Assembly (NCBI GenBank): GCA_903825065.1
Contig: CAIJZG010000124.1
Span: 1-19,968, forward strand
Direction of reading: 5' to 3'
Length of the DNA: 19,968 bases
Origin: an uncultured Bacteroidota bacterium
GTDB taxonomy: Bacteria > Bacteroidota > Bacteroidia > Chitinophagales > Chitinophagaceae
A program made the translations under genes and the position numbers. Within the stretch, counting starts at the first letter, position 1. The number at the start of each line of letters is the position of its first letter. Of the stretch, positions 1 to 8,584 are shown one piece after another. A model generated the notes under the pieces. The model made no database searches. It worked only from the letters and a program-made list of their open reading frames with translations, and was not told the DNA's origin.

Positions 1-137
1 ACAATGGGTAACGCGCCTATACCTATTTCTACACATTGATGCATGAATTCTTTCCAATACATACGCCAGTTTTCGGGCTTGGTAAACATTCCCTTCAACA
101 TAAGTAAATAGGTACCGAAATGCGTAAAAAAATTCAT
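1..137 (-). CDS. mlaE: MlaE-type ABC transporter permease, N-terminal fragment
   Basis: Only the first 45 codons lie in the window; the rest runs off the left edge. The ATG is at 137-135. The start has the look of MlaE/YrbE permeases of Bacteroidota: an amphipathic N-terminal helix, then the motif KPENWRMYWKEF near residues 20-31, then HQCVEIGIGALPIV, which leads into the first membrane segment. Proteins of this family are the membrane-embedded permease of the Mla/MCE systems that move phospholipids between the inner and outer membranes. The gene starts 22 bp after maeB on the same strand and is probably co-transcribed with it. A matching ATPase (MlaF type) lies at 12458-13252 on the opposite strand. 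Family assignment is confident from the fragment. Its partners and full length cannot be seen here. Confidence 0.8.
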   Translation of the reverse strand, partial: MNFFTHFGTYLLMLKGMFTKPENWRMYWKEFMHQCVEIGIGALPI

Positions 138-159
138 ATACTAGTTTGTAATTAATCTT

Positions 160-2502
160 TTATTTATTCTTTTTCTTCAACCGTTTCCACCAGCTACTTG
201 TTTGAACTACTTCATTAATATCTCCCTTACACTTTAACTGAGCATCAACCACTGCAACTATTGCCATATTAATAATATTCCTTACACTGCTACCTAATTG
301 TAGTACATGTACTGGCTTCTTCAATCCCAATAAAATAGGGCCGATAGCATCTGCTCCTCCAATCTCTTTTAATAAATTGTAAGTTACATTACCCGAAGTG
401 AGATTGGGAAATATTAGTACGTTAACTTCTTCATCAACCAATTCGCTAAACGGATAGTTATCTTTTAAAATTTCTTTATTAAAAGCTAAACTTCCCTGCA
501 TTTCTCCATCAACAATTAATGATGGATTGCGCTGTTTTAAAATTTTAGTAGCATTTGCAACAAGCCTTGCTTCTGGAGAATCACTACTTCCAAAATTGCT
601 ATAACTCAACATAGCAATACGTGGTGTTAAATTGAAATTGCGTACTTCTTTTGCCACCATCATGGTAATGTCAGCCAATTCTTCTGCTGTTGGATTAAAA
701 TTTACCGTTGTATCTGCAAGAAATAATGGACCTCTCTTTGTGAGTAGTAAATACATTCCTGCTATTTTCTTTACACCCTCCTCCGTACCAATAATTTGTA
801 ATGCCGGGCGAATAGCTTCTGCATAGTTTTTTGTTAGCCCTGATAACATGGCATCTGCATCACCAGTTTCAACCATCATACAACCATAGTGATTACGGTC
901 TTTCATCAGTTTATTACTCTCATAATGATTCACACCCCTACGTTGACGTTTTTTGAAAAACAAATCAGCATATTGTTCCCGCTTCATTTCATTTTCATCA
1001 TTCCTTGGATCAATTATTGGAATATCAGTCAAATCAATATTATTCTCCTCAGCTATCTCTCGGATTTTTTCAGGATCACCTAATAAAATGGGATAGGCAA
1101 GTCCTTCATCATAAACAATACTCGCAGCTTTCAATATTTTCTGATTATCTGCCTCAGCAAATACTAAACGCTTAGGACCTTTTTTAGCTTTATTACCAAT
1201 AACCCTCATTAACTGATTATCTAGTCCAAGTCGTTTATTCAACTCTACTGCATAAGCTTCCCAATTAACAATCGTTTTTTGTGCCACACCTGAATCTATC
1301 GCAGCCTTTGCAACTGCTGGAGCAACTGTAGATAACCAACGTGGATCTAATGGTTTTGGAATGATGTATTCAGGGCCAAAACTCATGTTTTGCTGATTAT
1401 ATGCCATGTTCACTATATCCGGCACAGCTGTTTTAGCAAGATCTGCCAAAGCCCTCACAGCTGCAAGCTTCATAGCTTCATTAATCTGTTTGGCTCTAAC
1501 ATCTAAAGCACCTCTAAAAATATAAGGAAAGCCCAATACATTATTCACTTGATTAGGAAAATCGGTTCGGCCTGTTGCCATAATAATATCTTTCCTTACA
1601 CTAGCTGCGTCTGGATAAGTTATTTCGGGATCTGGATTAGCCATGGCAAATACAATTGGATTTTTTGCCATTGAACGCACCATATCTTTTGTCACCACAT
1701 TTCCAACACTTAAACCAAGAAAAACATCTGCATCTTTCATGGCAGTTTCTAAAGTCCAATCTGTTTTTTTTACTGCAAATTTTTGTCTGATGGGACCAAG
1801 GTCTGTTCTGCCTTCATGTAGAACTCCATCTTTATCGAATAAAATGAAGTGTTCATATCGAGCTCCTAATGCTACATATAATTGTATACAAGCCATTGCA
1901 GCGGCTCCTGCACCATTAATGACAAAGCGAACCTTTTCAATTTTCTTTTTTTGAAGTTCCAATGCGTTTAACATAGCTGCACTGCTAATAATGGCGGTAC
2001 CATGTTGATCATCATGCATCACTGGAATGTTCATCTGTTCCTTTAGCTGTTGCTCAATATAAAAGCATTCAGGGGCTTTTATATCTTCTAAATTAATACC
2101 CCCAAAAGTGGGTTCCAAGGCTTTAACTATTTGTACAAATTTTTCAGGATCTTTTTCATTGATTTCGATATCGAACACATCGATGTCTGCAAAAATTTTA
2201 AATAATACCGCTTTACCTTCCATTACCGGCTTACTGGCATCCGGACCAATATCACCTAATCCCAACACCGCAGTACCATTGCTAATGACACCTACCAAGT
2301 TTCCTTTTGCTGTATACTTGTAGACATCTTCGATATTATTAAATATTTCTTTACACGGTTCAGCAACTCCAGGACTATAGGCTAAACTCAAATCTCTCTG
2401 AGTCTTTGCTTCCTTTGTTGGAACTACCTCAATTTTGCCAGGCCTTCCATTTGCATGGTATTCCAATGCTTGCTCTCTTCTTAAATCAGCTTGTTTCGAC
2501 AT
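160..2502 (-). CDS. maeB: NADP-dependent malic enzyme with C-terminal phosphotransacetylase-like domain (MaeB type)
   Basis: Cytosolic enzyme that decarboxylates malate to pyruvate and CO2 while reducing NAD(P)+. At 780 residues it has the two-part MaeB architecture. The malic enzyme half (about 1-430) shows the expected catalytic residues: Tyr42 in AYSPGVAEPC, Lys97 in EGKAVLF, the metal-binding acidic stretch around E139-D140, and D164-D165 in DDQHGT. A dinucleotide-binding glycine motif INGAGAAA begins at residue 195. The second half (about 445-770) is phosphotransacetylase-like, with SGLTKNYAEAIRP, SYSNFGSSDSPEA and FPNLTSGNVTYNLL. In known MaeB proteins this half is generally regulatory and binds acetyl-CoA rather than acting as an active Pta. 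The gene is 9 bp downstream of the M20 gene and 22 bp upstream of mlaE, so it probably belongs to one transcript starting at deoC. NADP preference is inferred from the family. Confidence 0.96.
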   Translation of the reverse strand: MSKQADLRREQALEYHANGRPGKIEVVPTKEAKTQRDLSLAYSPGVAEPCKEIFNNIEDVYKYTAKGNLVGVISNGTAVLGLGDIGPDASKPVMEGKAVLFKIFADIDVFDIEINEKDPEKFVQIVKALEPTFGGINLEDIKAPECFYIEQQLKEQMNIPVMHDDQHGTAIISSAAMLNALELQKKKIEKVRFVINGAGAAAMACIQLYVALGARYEHFILFDKDGVLHEGRTDLGPIRQKFAVKKTDWTLETAMKDADVFLGLSVGNVVTKDMVRSMAKNPIVFAMANPDPEITYPDAASVRKDIIMATGRTDFPNQVNNVLGFPYIFRGALDVRAKQINEAMKLAAVRALADLAKTAVPDIVNMAYNQQNMSFGPEYIIPKPLDPRWLSTVAPAVAKAAIDSGVAQKTIVNWEAYAVELNKRLGLDNQLMRVIGNKAKKGPKRLVFAEADNQKILKAASIVYDEGLAYPILLGDPEKIREIAEENNIDLTDIPIIDPRNDENEMKREQYADLFFKKRQRRGVNHYESNKLMKDRNHYGCMMVETGDADAMLSGLTKNYAEAIRPALQIIGTEEGVKKIAGMYLLLTKRGPLFLADTTVNFNPTAEELADITMMVAKEVRNFNLTPRIAMLSYSNFGSSDSPEARLVANATKILKQRNPSLIVDGEMQGSLAFNKEILKDNYPFSELVDEEVNVLIFPNLTSGNVTYNLLKEIGGADAIGPILLGLKKPVHVLQLGSSVRNIINMAIVAVVDAQLKCKGDINEVVQTSSWWKRLKKKNK

Positions 2503-2511
2503 AATTAAATT

Positions 2512-3696
2512 TTAATGACCAGATTGTGCACCTAGCCATGCCATTATTCCCATTCCAATTTCTATTGCCCTTTCGTCAATATTAAATTGGGGTGTATGTA
2601 CATTATGAACAATTCCTTTTTCTTCGTTGCGAACTCCCAAACGAAAAAAACAGCCTGGTATTTTTTGTGTGTAATACCCAAAGTCTTCTGCACCCATTCG
2701 CAATTCCGTTTCCTGCACATTCTCTTTTCCCAAATACTTATTTGCCAACTGCCAATTCTCTTCTGTAAATGAAGGGTCGTTATCAACTGTTGGATAACCT
2801 ACATCAATTATTAAATCCAATTCTGCACCCATTGATTCCACTAAACCTTTAGCTTGTTTGCGTATAAGTTCATGAGCTTTAAATCTCCATGCTTCGTCCA
2901 TAGCACGAAAGGTTCCTTTCAATTTTACCTCAGTTGGAATAACGTTAGTGGTATGTCCACCTTGAATAGAACATATAGATAACACTGAAGGCGAAAGTGG
3001 ATTATTATTTCTTGATATAATTTGTTGCAAACTCACAATTAAATGCGAGGTAATAAGTATGGTATCCGTAGTAAGATGCGGGGCAGCAGCATGTCCGCCT
3101 TTCCCTTTAATAGTCATATAAATTTCATCCGCACTTGCCATCACCCTCCCTTTTCTAAAACTAAGCTTACCAAAATCAAGACCTGGATGCACATGCAATG
3201 CAATAATGCCCGATGGCCTCGGATTTTCTAATGCACCGTCGCGAATCATATAGCTTGCACCCCCTGGATTTTTTTCCTCACCAGGCTGAAATAATAATTT
3301 AATAGTGCCCTCCCATTCATCTTTTAATTCGCTTAATATTTGAGCAGCTCCGAGTAAAATAGTTGTATGTACATCATGACCACAAGCATGCATTATACCT
3401 TCATTTTTTGAAGCATAACTCACTTCATTTTCCTCAGTAATCTGCAAAGCATCCATATCTGCACGCAAAGCGATAACTCGGGAATCTGGGTTTCGCCCTT
3501 TGATTATTGCTAAAACACCAGTAGTAGCTAAAGTTTCAAAAGGGATACCCAATTCTTGCAATTGCTTTTGCACAAATTGGCTGGTTTCAAATTCTTGATA
3601 ACTAAGTTCTGGATGTGCATGAAGATGCCTGCGTATTTGAATAAATTTTTCCGAATAGGATTTCGCCTTTTCTTGTATGCTTTGTTTCAGTTCCAT
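2512..3696 (-). CDS. M20-family metallopeptidase / amidohydrolase
   Basis: Zinc-dependent hydrolase of the M20D group, which cleaves N-acyl amino acids, hippurate-like amides or related small substrates. The 394 residues and lack of a signal peptide fit a cytosolic enzyme. Metal-site motifs are intact: ADMDAL at 80-85, CGHDVH with C105 and H107, QPGEE with E140/E141, the ALHVHP histidine H168, and the terminal HNVHTP motif with H367. The lid and dimerisation domain lies between about 180 and 290, starting near MASADEIYMTIKGKGGHAA. RMGAEDFGYY near residues 333-342 is typical of the family. The start is ATG at 3696. The gene is 6 bp from the SPOR gene upstream and 9 bp from maeB downstream, so it is within an operon. 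The substrate cannot be read from the sequence, so no gene symbol is given. Confidence 0.92.
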   Translation of the reverse strand: MELKQSIQEKAKSYSEKFIQIRRHLHAHPELSYQEFETSQFVQKQLQELGIPFETLATTGVLAIIKGRNPDSRVIALRADMDALQITEENEVSYASKNEGIMHACGHDVHTTILLGAAQILSELKDEWEGTIKLLFQPGEEKNPGGASYMIRDGALENPRPSGIIALHVHPGLDFGKLSFRKGRVMASADEIYMTIKGKGGHAAAPHLTTDTILITSHLIVSLQQIISRNNNPLSPSVLSICSIQGGHTTNVIPTEVKLKGTFRAMDEAWRFKAHELIRKQAKGLVESMGAELDLIIDVGYPTVDNDPSFTEENWQLANKYLGKENVQETELRMGAEDFGYYTQKIPGCFFRLGVRNEEKGIVHNVHTPQFNIDERAIEIGMGIMAWLGAQSGH

Positions 3697-3702
3697 GAAA
3701 AA

Positions 3703-4152
3703 TTATTGTTGAAGTAATTGTTCTTCTTCCTCTTTTGTTGGTGTATAATCAATTGCATCTTCCACCACAAAAACGCCTGTTGTATATAGTTTCTGCACTT
3801 GTAATTTAAACTTTTCTGCATCAGCTTTCTTTAAAAAATTGCCAATCCTAACTTTGAAATTGGGCGATTGAAACAAAGCGTATGATTTCTGATCAGGATA
3901 ACGACTTAATAATTCACCTTTTATTTTAAACGCCTGATCTCGATTTGAAGTACTCACCACTTGAATTCGATAACCTTTATATAAACCAGTACTAGTTAGT
4001 AAAGAGGCCTTTTTGTTAGCTATAATTTGCTTGCTCGTAAGTATATCCATCCTTGCATCCTTGTGAACAATCACAGTATCTTTTATGGTGTTAGCTGAAG
4101 CCAAAAACCCATATCCAAAAAATAAACTACCAGTTATAATTCTCTTCCACAT
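3703..4152 (-). CDS. Secreted SPOR-domain protein
   Basis: A 149-residue protein with an N-terminal signal peptide (MWKRIITGSLFFGYGFLASA, then NT) and no other membrane segment, so it is probably periplasmic. Residues about 60-135 form a SPOR domain: GYRIQVVSTSNRDQAFKIK at the start, KVRIGNFLKKADAEKF in the middle and GVFVVEDAI at the end. SPOR domains bind denuded glycan strands of peptidoglycan, often at the division septum. The C-terminus is acidic and glutamine-rich (TKEEEEQLLQQ). It has no catalytic domain, so a structural or recruiting role is inferred. It lies 48 bp after deoC and 6 bp before the M20 gene on the same strand. The family call is firm. The cellular role is inferred from the domain only. 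Confidence 0.85.
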   Translation of the reverse strand: MWKRIITGSLFFGYGFLASANTIKDTVIVHKDARMDILTSKQIIANKKASLLTSTGLYKGYRIQVVSTSNRDQAFKIKGELLSRYPDQKSYALFQSPNFKVRIGNFLKKADAEKFKLQVQKLYTTGVFVVEDAIDYTPTKEEEEQLLQQ

Positions 4153-4200
4153 TTTTTGAATTTTAAATTTTGATTTTTGAATTTCTTCTGTAAGTTAAAA

Positions 4201-4872
4201 TTAATATTCTGAATCATTTAGAGGAGTTCCAGCTACAATGGCTACACCAGCACTACAACCTAAACGAGTTGCTCCAGCATCTACTAATTCCTTAGCAAAG
4301 GCATAATCCCTAATGCCACCTGAAGCTTTTATTTTAACATGTTCAGGCAAATGCAATCTGAACAATTTAACTGTGGTCACACTAGCCCCTTTGTCGGCAT
4401 AGCCAGTTGAAGTTTTTAAATAATCAATACCAGCAGCACCATAAATATCACAACAGGCAATTATTTCTTCGTCTGTTAACACCCCACTTTCAATAATCAC
4501 TTTGATTGTTTTACCCCTGCCCTTAACAATTGGCATAATATGATTAATCTCATTAGCGAGATAGGTAAAGTCTTTGTTTTTGATGGCTGAAATATTACAT
4601 ACTACATCTAATTCATCTGCACCATCAACCATTGCCAAAACGATTTCTGCAATCTTTGCTTCCACTGCAGAATATCCAAATGGAAAACCGATAACTGTAG
4701 CAACTTTTACGGTTGAACCCTGAGTAAGTAGTTTTGCTTGTTTTACAAAATTAGGAGGAACACAAACTGCTGCAAACTGATACTTAATTGCTTCATTGCA
4801 AAGCTTATCAATATCAGCAATTAGTGTAGTAGGCTTCAGAACTGTATGGTCTATATATTGGTTCAGTTTCAT
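4201..4872 (-). CDS. deoC: Deoxyribose-phosphate aldolase
   Basis: Converts 2-deoxy-D-ribose 5-phosphate to glyceraldehyde 3-phosphate and acetaldehyde in deoxynucleoside breakdown. With the start chosen here (ATG at 4872, MKLNQYIDHTVLKPTT) the protein has 223 residues, normal for the short bacterial DeoC form. The Schiff-base lysine is K153 in YLKTSTGY, the helper lysine is K182 in KIKASGGI, and the catalytic aspartate is D89 in ELDVV. The phosphate-binding end GCSAGVAIV is also present. A longer reading from TTG at 4941 adds 23 residues but begins inside the terminator hairpin at 4925-4959 and upstream of the likely promoter at 4890-4922, so it is rejected. The gene is probably first in a run with the SPOR, M20, maeB and mlaE genes. 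Confidence 0.94.
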   Translation of the reverse strand: MKLNQYIDHTVLKPTTLIADIDKLCNEAIKYQFAAVCVPPNFVKQAKLLTQGSTVKVATVIGFPFGYSAVEAKIAEIVLAMVDGADELDVVCNISAIKNKDFTYLANEINHIMPIVKGRGKTIKVIIESGVLTDEEIIACCDIYGAAGIDYLKTSTGYADKGASVTTVKLFRLHLPEHVKIKASGGIRDYAFAKELVDAGATRLGCSAGVAIVAGTPLNDSEY

Positions 4873-4889
4873 ACTATTCAATTGAGGCA

Positions 4890-4922
4890 TAAAGGTAGCT
4901 AAAGAAACGAAGGCATGTTCAA
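4890..4922 (-). promoter_or_regulatory. Probable deoC promoter (Bacteroidota type)
   Basis: On the minus strand TACCTTTA (4897-4890) matches the Bacteroidota -7 box TAnnTTTG at all but its last base. A TTG at 4922-4920 stands 22 bases upstream in the place of the -33 box. Transcription would start close to 4883, about ten bases before the ATG at 4872. This supports the shorter DeoC start. The motif match is seen; promoter activity is inferred. Confidence 0.45.
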
Positions 4923-4924
4923 TA

Positions 4925-4959
4925 AAAAGCCCTGCACCCAAATCAGGGGCAGGGCTTTT
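4925..4959 (-). terminator. Rho-independent terminator downstream of secA
   Basis: Perfect 11-bp arms AAAAGCCCTGC (4925-4935) and GCAGGGCTTTT (4949-4959) are extended by three inner C-G pairs (4937-4939 with 4946-4948) beyond a bulged A, closing on a 6-base loop. Read on the minus strand, the hairpin is followed by TTTTTATT. It sits about 80 bases after the secA stop and before the deoC promoter, so it should end secA transcription. The A and T tracts on both sides could make it work in both directions, but no plus-strand gene ends here. Confidence 0.85.
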
Positions 4960-5038
4960 ATTTTCAAATAGATGTTAAGAGCCCTAGGCTAATGGCTAGT
5001 GTTAACAATATATATTTTTGAATTTCTACATTTTACTT

Positions 5039-8000
5039 TTATGACGCTTCCTTACCATGGCAAGATTTAAATTTCTTTCCACTTCCACATGGGCATGGAT
5101 CATTTCTTCCAATTTTAGGACCCACTTGAATGGGCTGTTGCTTTACAGGAGTTGGATCATAATAATCATTTTCAGTAGGCGCCTGATCAATGTCTTCTTT
5201 TTGAGTTTTCATTTTACTCAAATCGGTTTTTTGATGACGTCCTTCTTTTACGGTATCACCTTCATTCAATGGAATCGCAGAATGACAAAGGAACTGAACA
5301 ATTTCACGATTCACTTCACCATCCATTTTTTTGAAAAGATCAAATGCTTCCATTTTATAAATTACTAAAGGATCTTTTTGTTCGTAGGTAGCAGTTTGAA
5401 CACTCTGTTTCAGATCGTCCATAGCCCGTAAATGTTCTTTCCATGCATCATCGATAAAACCAAGTGTACAGGTTCTTTCCTGGGCATTTAACAATTCAAT
5501 ACCACCGGTTTGTAAAGTTTTATCCAAGGGAGCTAATACTTGTATAACACGGCGACCATCTGTAAAGGGAACAATTACATTTTCAATATGCGCTCCTTGA
5601 TCTCTTCTGATATTTTTGAAAACAGGGATACTTTGTTCAGCAAGATTAGCTTTCTTACGCTCGTAGTTTTCAACGGCTTCATTATATAATCTCTCAGCAA
5701 GTACCGATTCACTTCCCCTGGATAATTCTTCCGCAGATATGCTTGAATCTATTCCAAAGTTCACAATTACAGCAAGCCTAAAACCTTCATGGTCGTTTAA
5801 CTCTTTAAATGAATTAATTAATCCTTCGGCAACAGAGTACAAAGCGTTATCTAAATCCAACGCCAGACGTTCTCCAAATAAAGCGTGATTTCGTTTGCTA
5901 TAAATAACAGTACGTTGCTTATTCATCACATCATCATATTCAAGCAAACGCTTACGAATACCAAAGTTATTTTCCTCTACTTTTTTCTGAGCCCGCTCGA
6001 TAGACTTAGTAATCATACTATGTTGAATTACCTCACCTTCTTTATATCCAGCAAAGTCCATCACTTTTGCAATACGTTCACTTCCGAACATACGCATTAA
6101 ATCATCTTCCAGTGAAATAAAGAATAAAGAAGATCCAGGGTCACCTTGACGTCCAGCACGACCTCTTAACTGACGATCTACCCTCCGTGATTCGTGACGC
6201 TCTGTACCAAGAATTGCTAATCCACCGGCTTCTTTCACCCCTGGTCCAAGTTTAATATCTGTACCACGACCCGCCATATTAGTAGCGATGGTTACTGCTC
6301 CGGCAAAACCTGCTTCGGCAACAACTTGTGCTTCACGGGCGTGTTGTTTCGCGTTTAATACATTATGTGGAATCTGCTTTTGGCGTAACATACGACTCAA
6401 CAATTCACTTACTTCAACAGAAGTTGTACCCACTAGTACAGGCCTTCCAGCTTCTCTTAATTTTACAATCTCATCAATTACTGCTCCAAATTTTTCACGC
6501 TTGGTTTTGAAAACCAAATCCTGATCATCCTTTCTGATTGCCACCACATTGGTAGGTACGGTAACAACATCTAATTTATAAATGTCCCATAATTCAGCTG
6601 CTTCCGTTTCTGCAGTTCCCGTCATCCCGCAAAGCTTATGATACATACGGAAATAGTTCTGTAAGGTAACGGTAGCATATGTTTGAGTTGCTGCCTCAAT
6701 CTTTACATTTTCTTTTGCTTCTATAGCTTGATGCAAACCATCAGAATATCTTCTACCATCCAGAATACGACCAGTTTGTTCATCTACAATTTTAACAGCA
6801 CCATCCATTACCACATATTCAATGTCTTTATCAAACAAGGTATAGGCTTTTAATAATTGCTGTACAGTATGTATACGATCTGCCTTAACAGAATAATCGT
6901 TGATAATAGTTTCTTTACGATGTAATTTTTCTTCCGCCTCTAAAGAACTTTCCTGCTCTACTTGTGCTAATGACACACTGATATCGGGTATCACAAAGAA
7001 ATTTGGATCTTCCCCGGCTCCTGTGATTAAGCCAATGCCTTTATCTGTTAATTCAACTGAGTTATTTTTTTCATCGATATAGAAAAATAATTCCTGATCT
7101 GCAATCGGCATCTCTCTGCTCTGATCTGCTAAATAATAGTTTTCAGCTTTCTGCAATTTCACACGAATACCAGGTTCACTCAAGAATTTAATTAAAGCAT
7201 TATTCTTTGGTAATCCACGGTGTGCTCTGAACAATGCCAATCCTCCATCCTTAGGATCATCATTTCCATCAGTTATTTTTTTCTTGGCCTCATTTAAGAA
7301 TTGATTGGTGGCTCTTTTTTGTGCATCAACCAATTTTTCAATCCTAGGTTTCAAATCAAAAAATTGTTGCTCGCCTGTATTGTGACCAATTGGACCACTA
7401 ATAATTAATGGAGTTCGTGCATCATCAATCAATACAGAATCCACTTCATCAACCATGGCAAAATGGTGCTTCCGTTGTACCATTTCTTCTGGGGTATGCA
7501 CCATGTTATCACGCAAATAATCGAAACCAAATTCGTTATTTGTTCCATAAGTAATATCTGCTAAATAAGCGTTGCGACGTGCTTCGCTATTGGGTTCATG
7601 CTTATCTATACAATCCACAGTAATTCCCAACCATTCAAAAATGGTACCATTCCACTCACTATCACGACGAGCTAAATAATCATTCACGGTAACAATATGC
7701 ACTCCTTCACCGGCAAGCGCATTCAAATAAGCGGGTAGAGTAGAAACTAAAGTTTTACCCTCACCAGTTGCCATTTCAGCAATCTTACCAGAATGCAATA
7801 CACTACCGCCTATTAACTGCACATCATAGTGCACCATATTCCAGGTAACAGAACCACCACCAGCGGTCCATGTATTTTTAAAAATTGATTTATCTCCTTC
7901 AATTCTCACATACTCTTTCTTCACACTTAAATTTCTATCCAGCTCAGTAGCCGTACTAACGAGCTCAGCATTTTCTTTGAAGCGACGAGCCGTTTCTTTC

Positions 8001-8347
8001 ACTACCGCAAAAGCTTCGGGTTGAATAATCGCCAGAGCTTCTTCAATTTTTTTATTGCGTTCTTTTTTTAATTTATCTACCTCCTGATAAATAATATCCC
8101 GTCCATGTATATCGTTGATTGGAAGAGCCTCTGCCTCTGCATTCTTTCCTGCAATTATATCATCAATAACTTTTAAATGTAAATTTATACGCTCTTTAAA
8201 TTCTACCGTTTTAGTTCTTAAGGCGTCGTTAGAGAGGGCCTGTAATTCTTGAAAATGAATACCTACTTTCTGAATAATAGGCATAATAGATTGTACATCT
8301 TTTTCGCTCTTACTACCCCCAAATAACTTAGAAATAAATTTCAACAT
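5039..8347 (-). CDS. secA: Preprotein translocase motor ATPase SecA
   Basis: Drives export of unfolded preproteins through the SecYEG channel using ATP. It has 1102 residues, longer than the roughly 900 of E. coli, as is usual for Bacteroidota. The extra length lies mostly in the stretch between about 330 and 480, before the ILDGRRYSDGLHQAIEAKE motif. Walker A GEGKT is at 195-199 and Walker B VDEVD at 299-303. Further SecA motifs are FGFDYLRDNM, MTGTA, NMAGRGTDI and GRAGRQGDPGSS. The C-terminus carries the SEC-C zinc motif, with C1085, C1087, C1096 and H1097 as ligands. In known SecA proteins this motif contacts SecB or the ribosome. The start is ATG at 8347, and the LKFISKLFG opening is typical. 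The gene appears to be transcribed alone, with a candidate promoter at 8466-8473 and the terminator at 4925-4959. Confidence 0.98.
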   Translation of the reverse strand: MLKFISKLFGGSKSEKDVQSIMPIIQKVGIHFQELQALSNDALRTKTVEFKERINLHLKVIDDIIAGKNAEAEALPINDIHGRDIIYQEVDKLKKERNKKIEEALAIIQPEAFAVVKETARRFKENAELVSTATELDRNLSVKKEYVRIEGDKSIFKNTWTAGGGSVTWNMVHYDVQLIGGSVLHSGKIAEMATGEGKTLVSTLPAYLNALAGEGVHIVTVNDYLARRDSEWNGTIFEWLGITVDCIDKHEPNSEARRNAYLADITYGTNNEFGFDYLRDNMVHTPEEMVQRKHHFAMVDEVDSVLIDDARTPLIISGPIGHNTGEQQFFDLKPRIEKLVDAQKRATNQFLNEAKKKITDGNDDPKDGGLALFRAHRGLPKNNALIKFLSEPGIRVKLQKAENYYLADQSREMPIADQELFFYIDEKNNSVELTDKGIGLITGAGEDPNFFVIPDISVSLAQVEQESSLEAEEKLHRKETIINDYSVKADRIHTVQQLLKAYTLFDKDIEYVVMDGAVKIVDEQTGRILDGRRYSDGLHQAIEAKENVKIEAATQTYATVTLQNYFRMYHKLCGMTGTAETEAAELWDIYKLDVVTVPTNVVAIRKDDQDLVFKTKREKFGAVIDEIVKLREAGRPVLVGTTSVEVSELLSRMLRQKQIPHNVLNAKQHAREAQVVAEAGFAGAVTIATNMAGRGTDIKLGPGVKEAGGLAILGTERHESRRVDRQLRGRAGRQGDPGSSLFFISLEDDLMRMFGSERIAKVMDFAGYKEGEVIQHSMITKSIERAQKKVEENNFGIRKRLLEYDDVMNKQRTVIYSKRNHALFGERLALDLDNALYSVAEGLINSFKELNDHEGFRLAVIVNFGIDSSISAEELSRGSESVLAERLYNEAVENYERKKANLAEQSIPVFKNIRRDQGAHIENVIVPFTDGRRVIQVLAPLDKTLQTGGIELLNAQERTCTLGFIDDAWKEHLRAMDDLKQSVQTATYEQKDPLVIYKMEAFDLFKKMDGEVNREIVQFLCHSAIPLNEGDTVKEGRHQKTDLSKMKTQKEDIDQAPTENDYYDPTPVKQQPIQVGPKIGRNDPCPCGSGKKFKSCHGKEAS

Positions 8348-8465
8348 ATAATAGTATTGGATAATTCGTTTAACTGTGATTTTTGGAACTTATTTCTTTT
8401 GTCAAAAACGATGCTATTCGAAGGCTTTCGTCAAAATGTCAGCAAGTTTTTTTCCAAAAGGACAA

Positions 8466-8473
8466 CAAAGGTA
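8466..8473 (-). promoter_or_regulatory. Candidate secA promoter -7 box
   Basis: On the minus strand TACCTTTG is an exact match to the Bacteroidota -7 consensus TAnnTTTG. The -33 region is weak: TGG rather than TTG, 22 bases upstream. A start near 8459 would give a leader of about 110 bases before secA. The 237-bp region between secA and the divergent gene at 8585 holds no ORF of note. I see only a short copy of GTCAAAA at 8401-8407 repeated at 8430-8436 and a weak palindrome near 8418-8430. Confidence 0.45.
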
Positions 8474-8584
8474 AAGATTTTAAATAGAGCAGGACCATTA
8501 TACACTAATTCCTAAAACACTAATATTTTGTAAATTTTAATTAGTTAGCCAAAAGCTGTTATTTCTGTATCTACTTTTATAGCG

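Noticed and set aside
632..2323. Several plus-strand open frames of 60-103 codons opposite maeB
   Set aside because: They lie wholly inside maeB on the other strand, their translations have low-complexity or unlikely composition, and none resembles a known family. They are by-products of maeB codon use.
4201..4941. DeoC with a 23-residue N-terminal extension from TTG at 4941
   Set aside because: The extension is encoded by the terminator arm and the deoC promoter, and it does not align with the usual DeoC start.
6900..7330. Extra SecA segment between about residues 330 and 480 as a possible insertion of a foreign domain
   Set aside because: Long SecA proteins with this segment are normal for Bacteroidota, and codon use and base composition do not differ from the flanks.
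8401..8460. Short repeats (GTCAAAA twice) and a weak palindrome near 8418-8430 upstream of secA as a SecM-like or riboswitch control element
   Set aside because: Arms are only 4-5 bases, no upstream peptide frame is present and no known riboswitch fold could be recognised.
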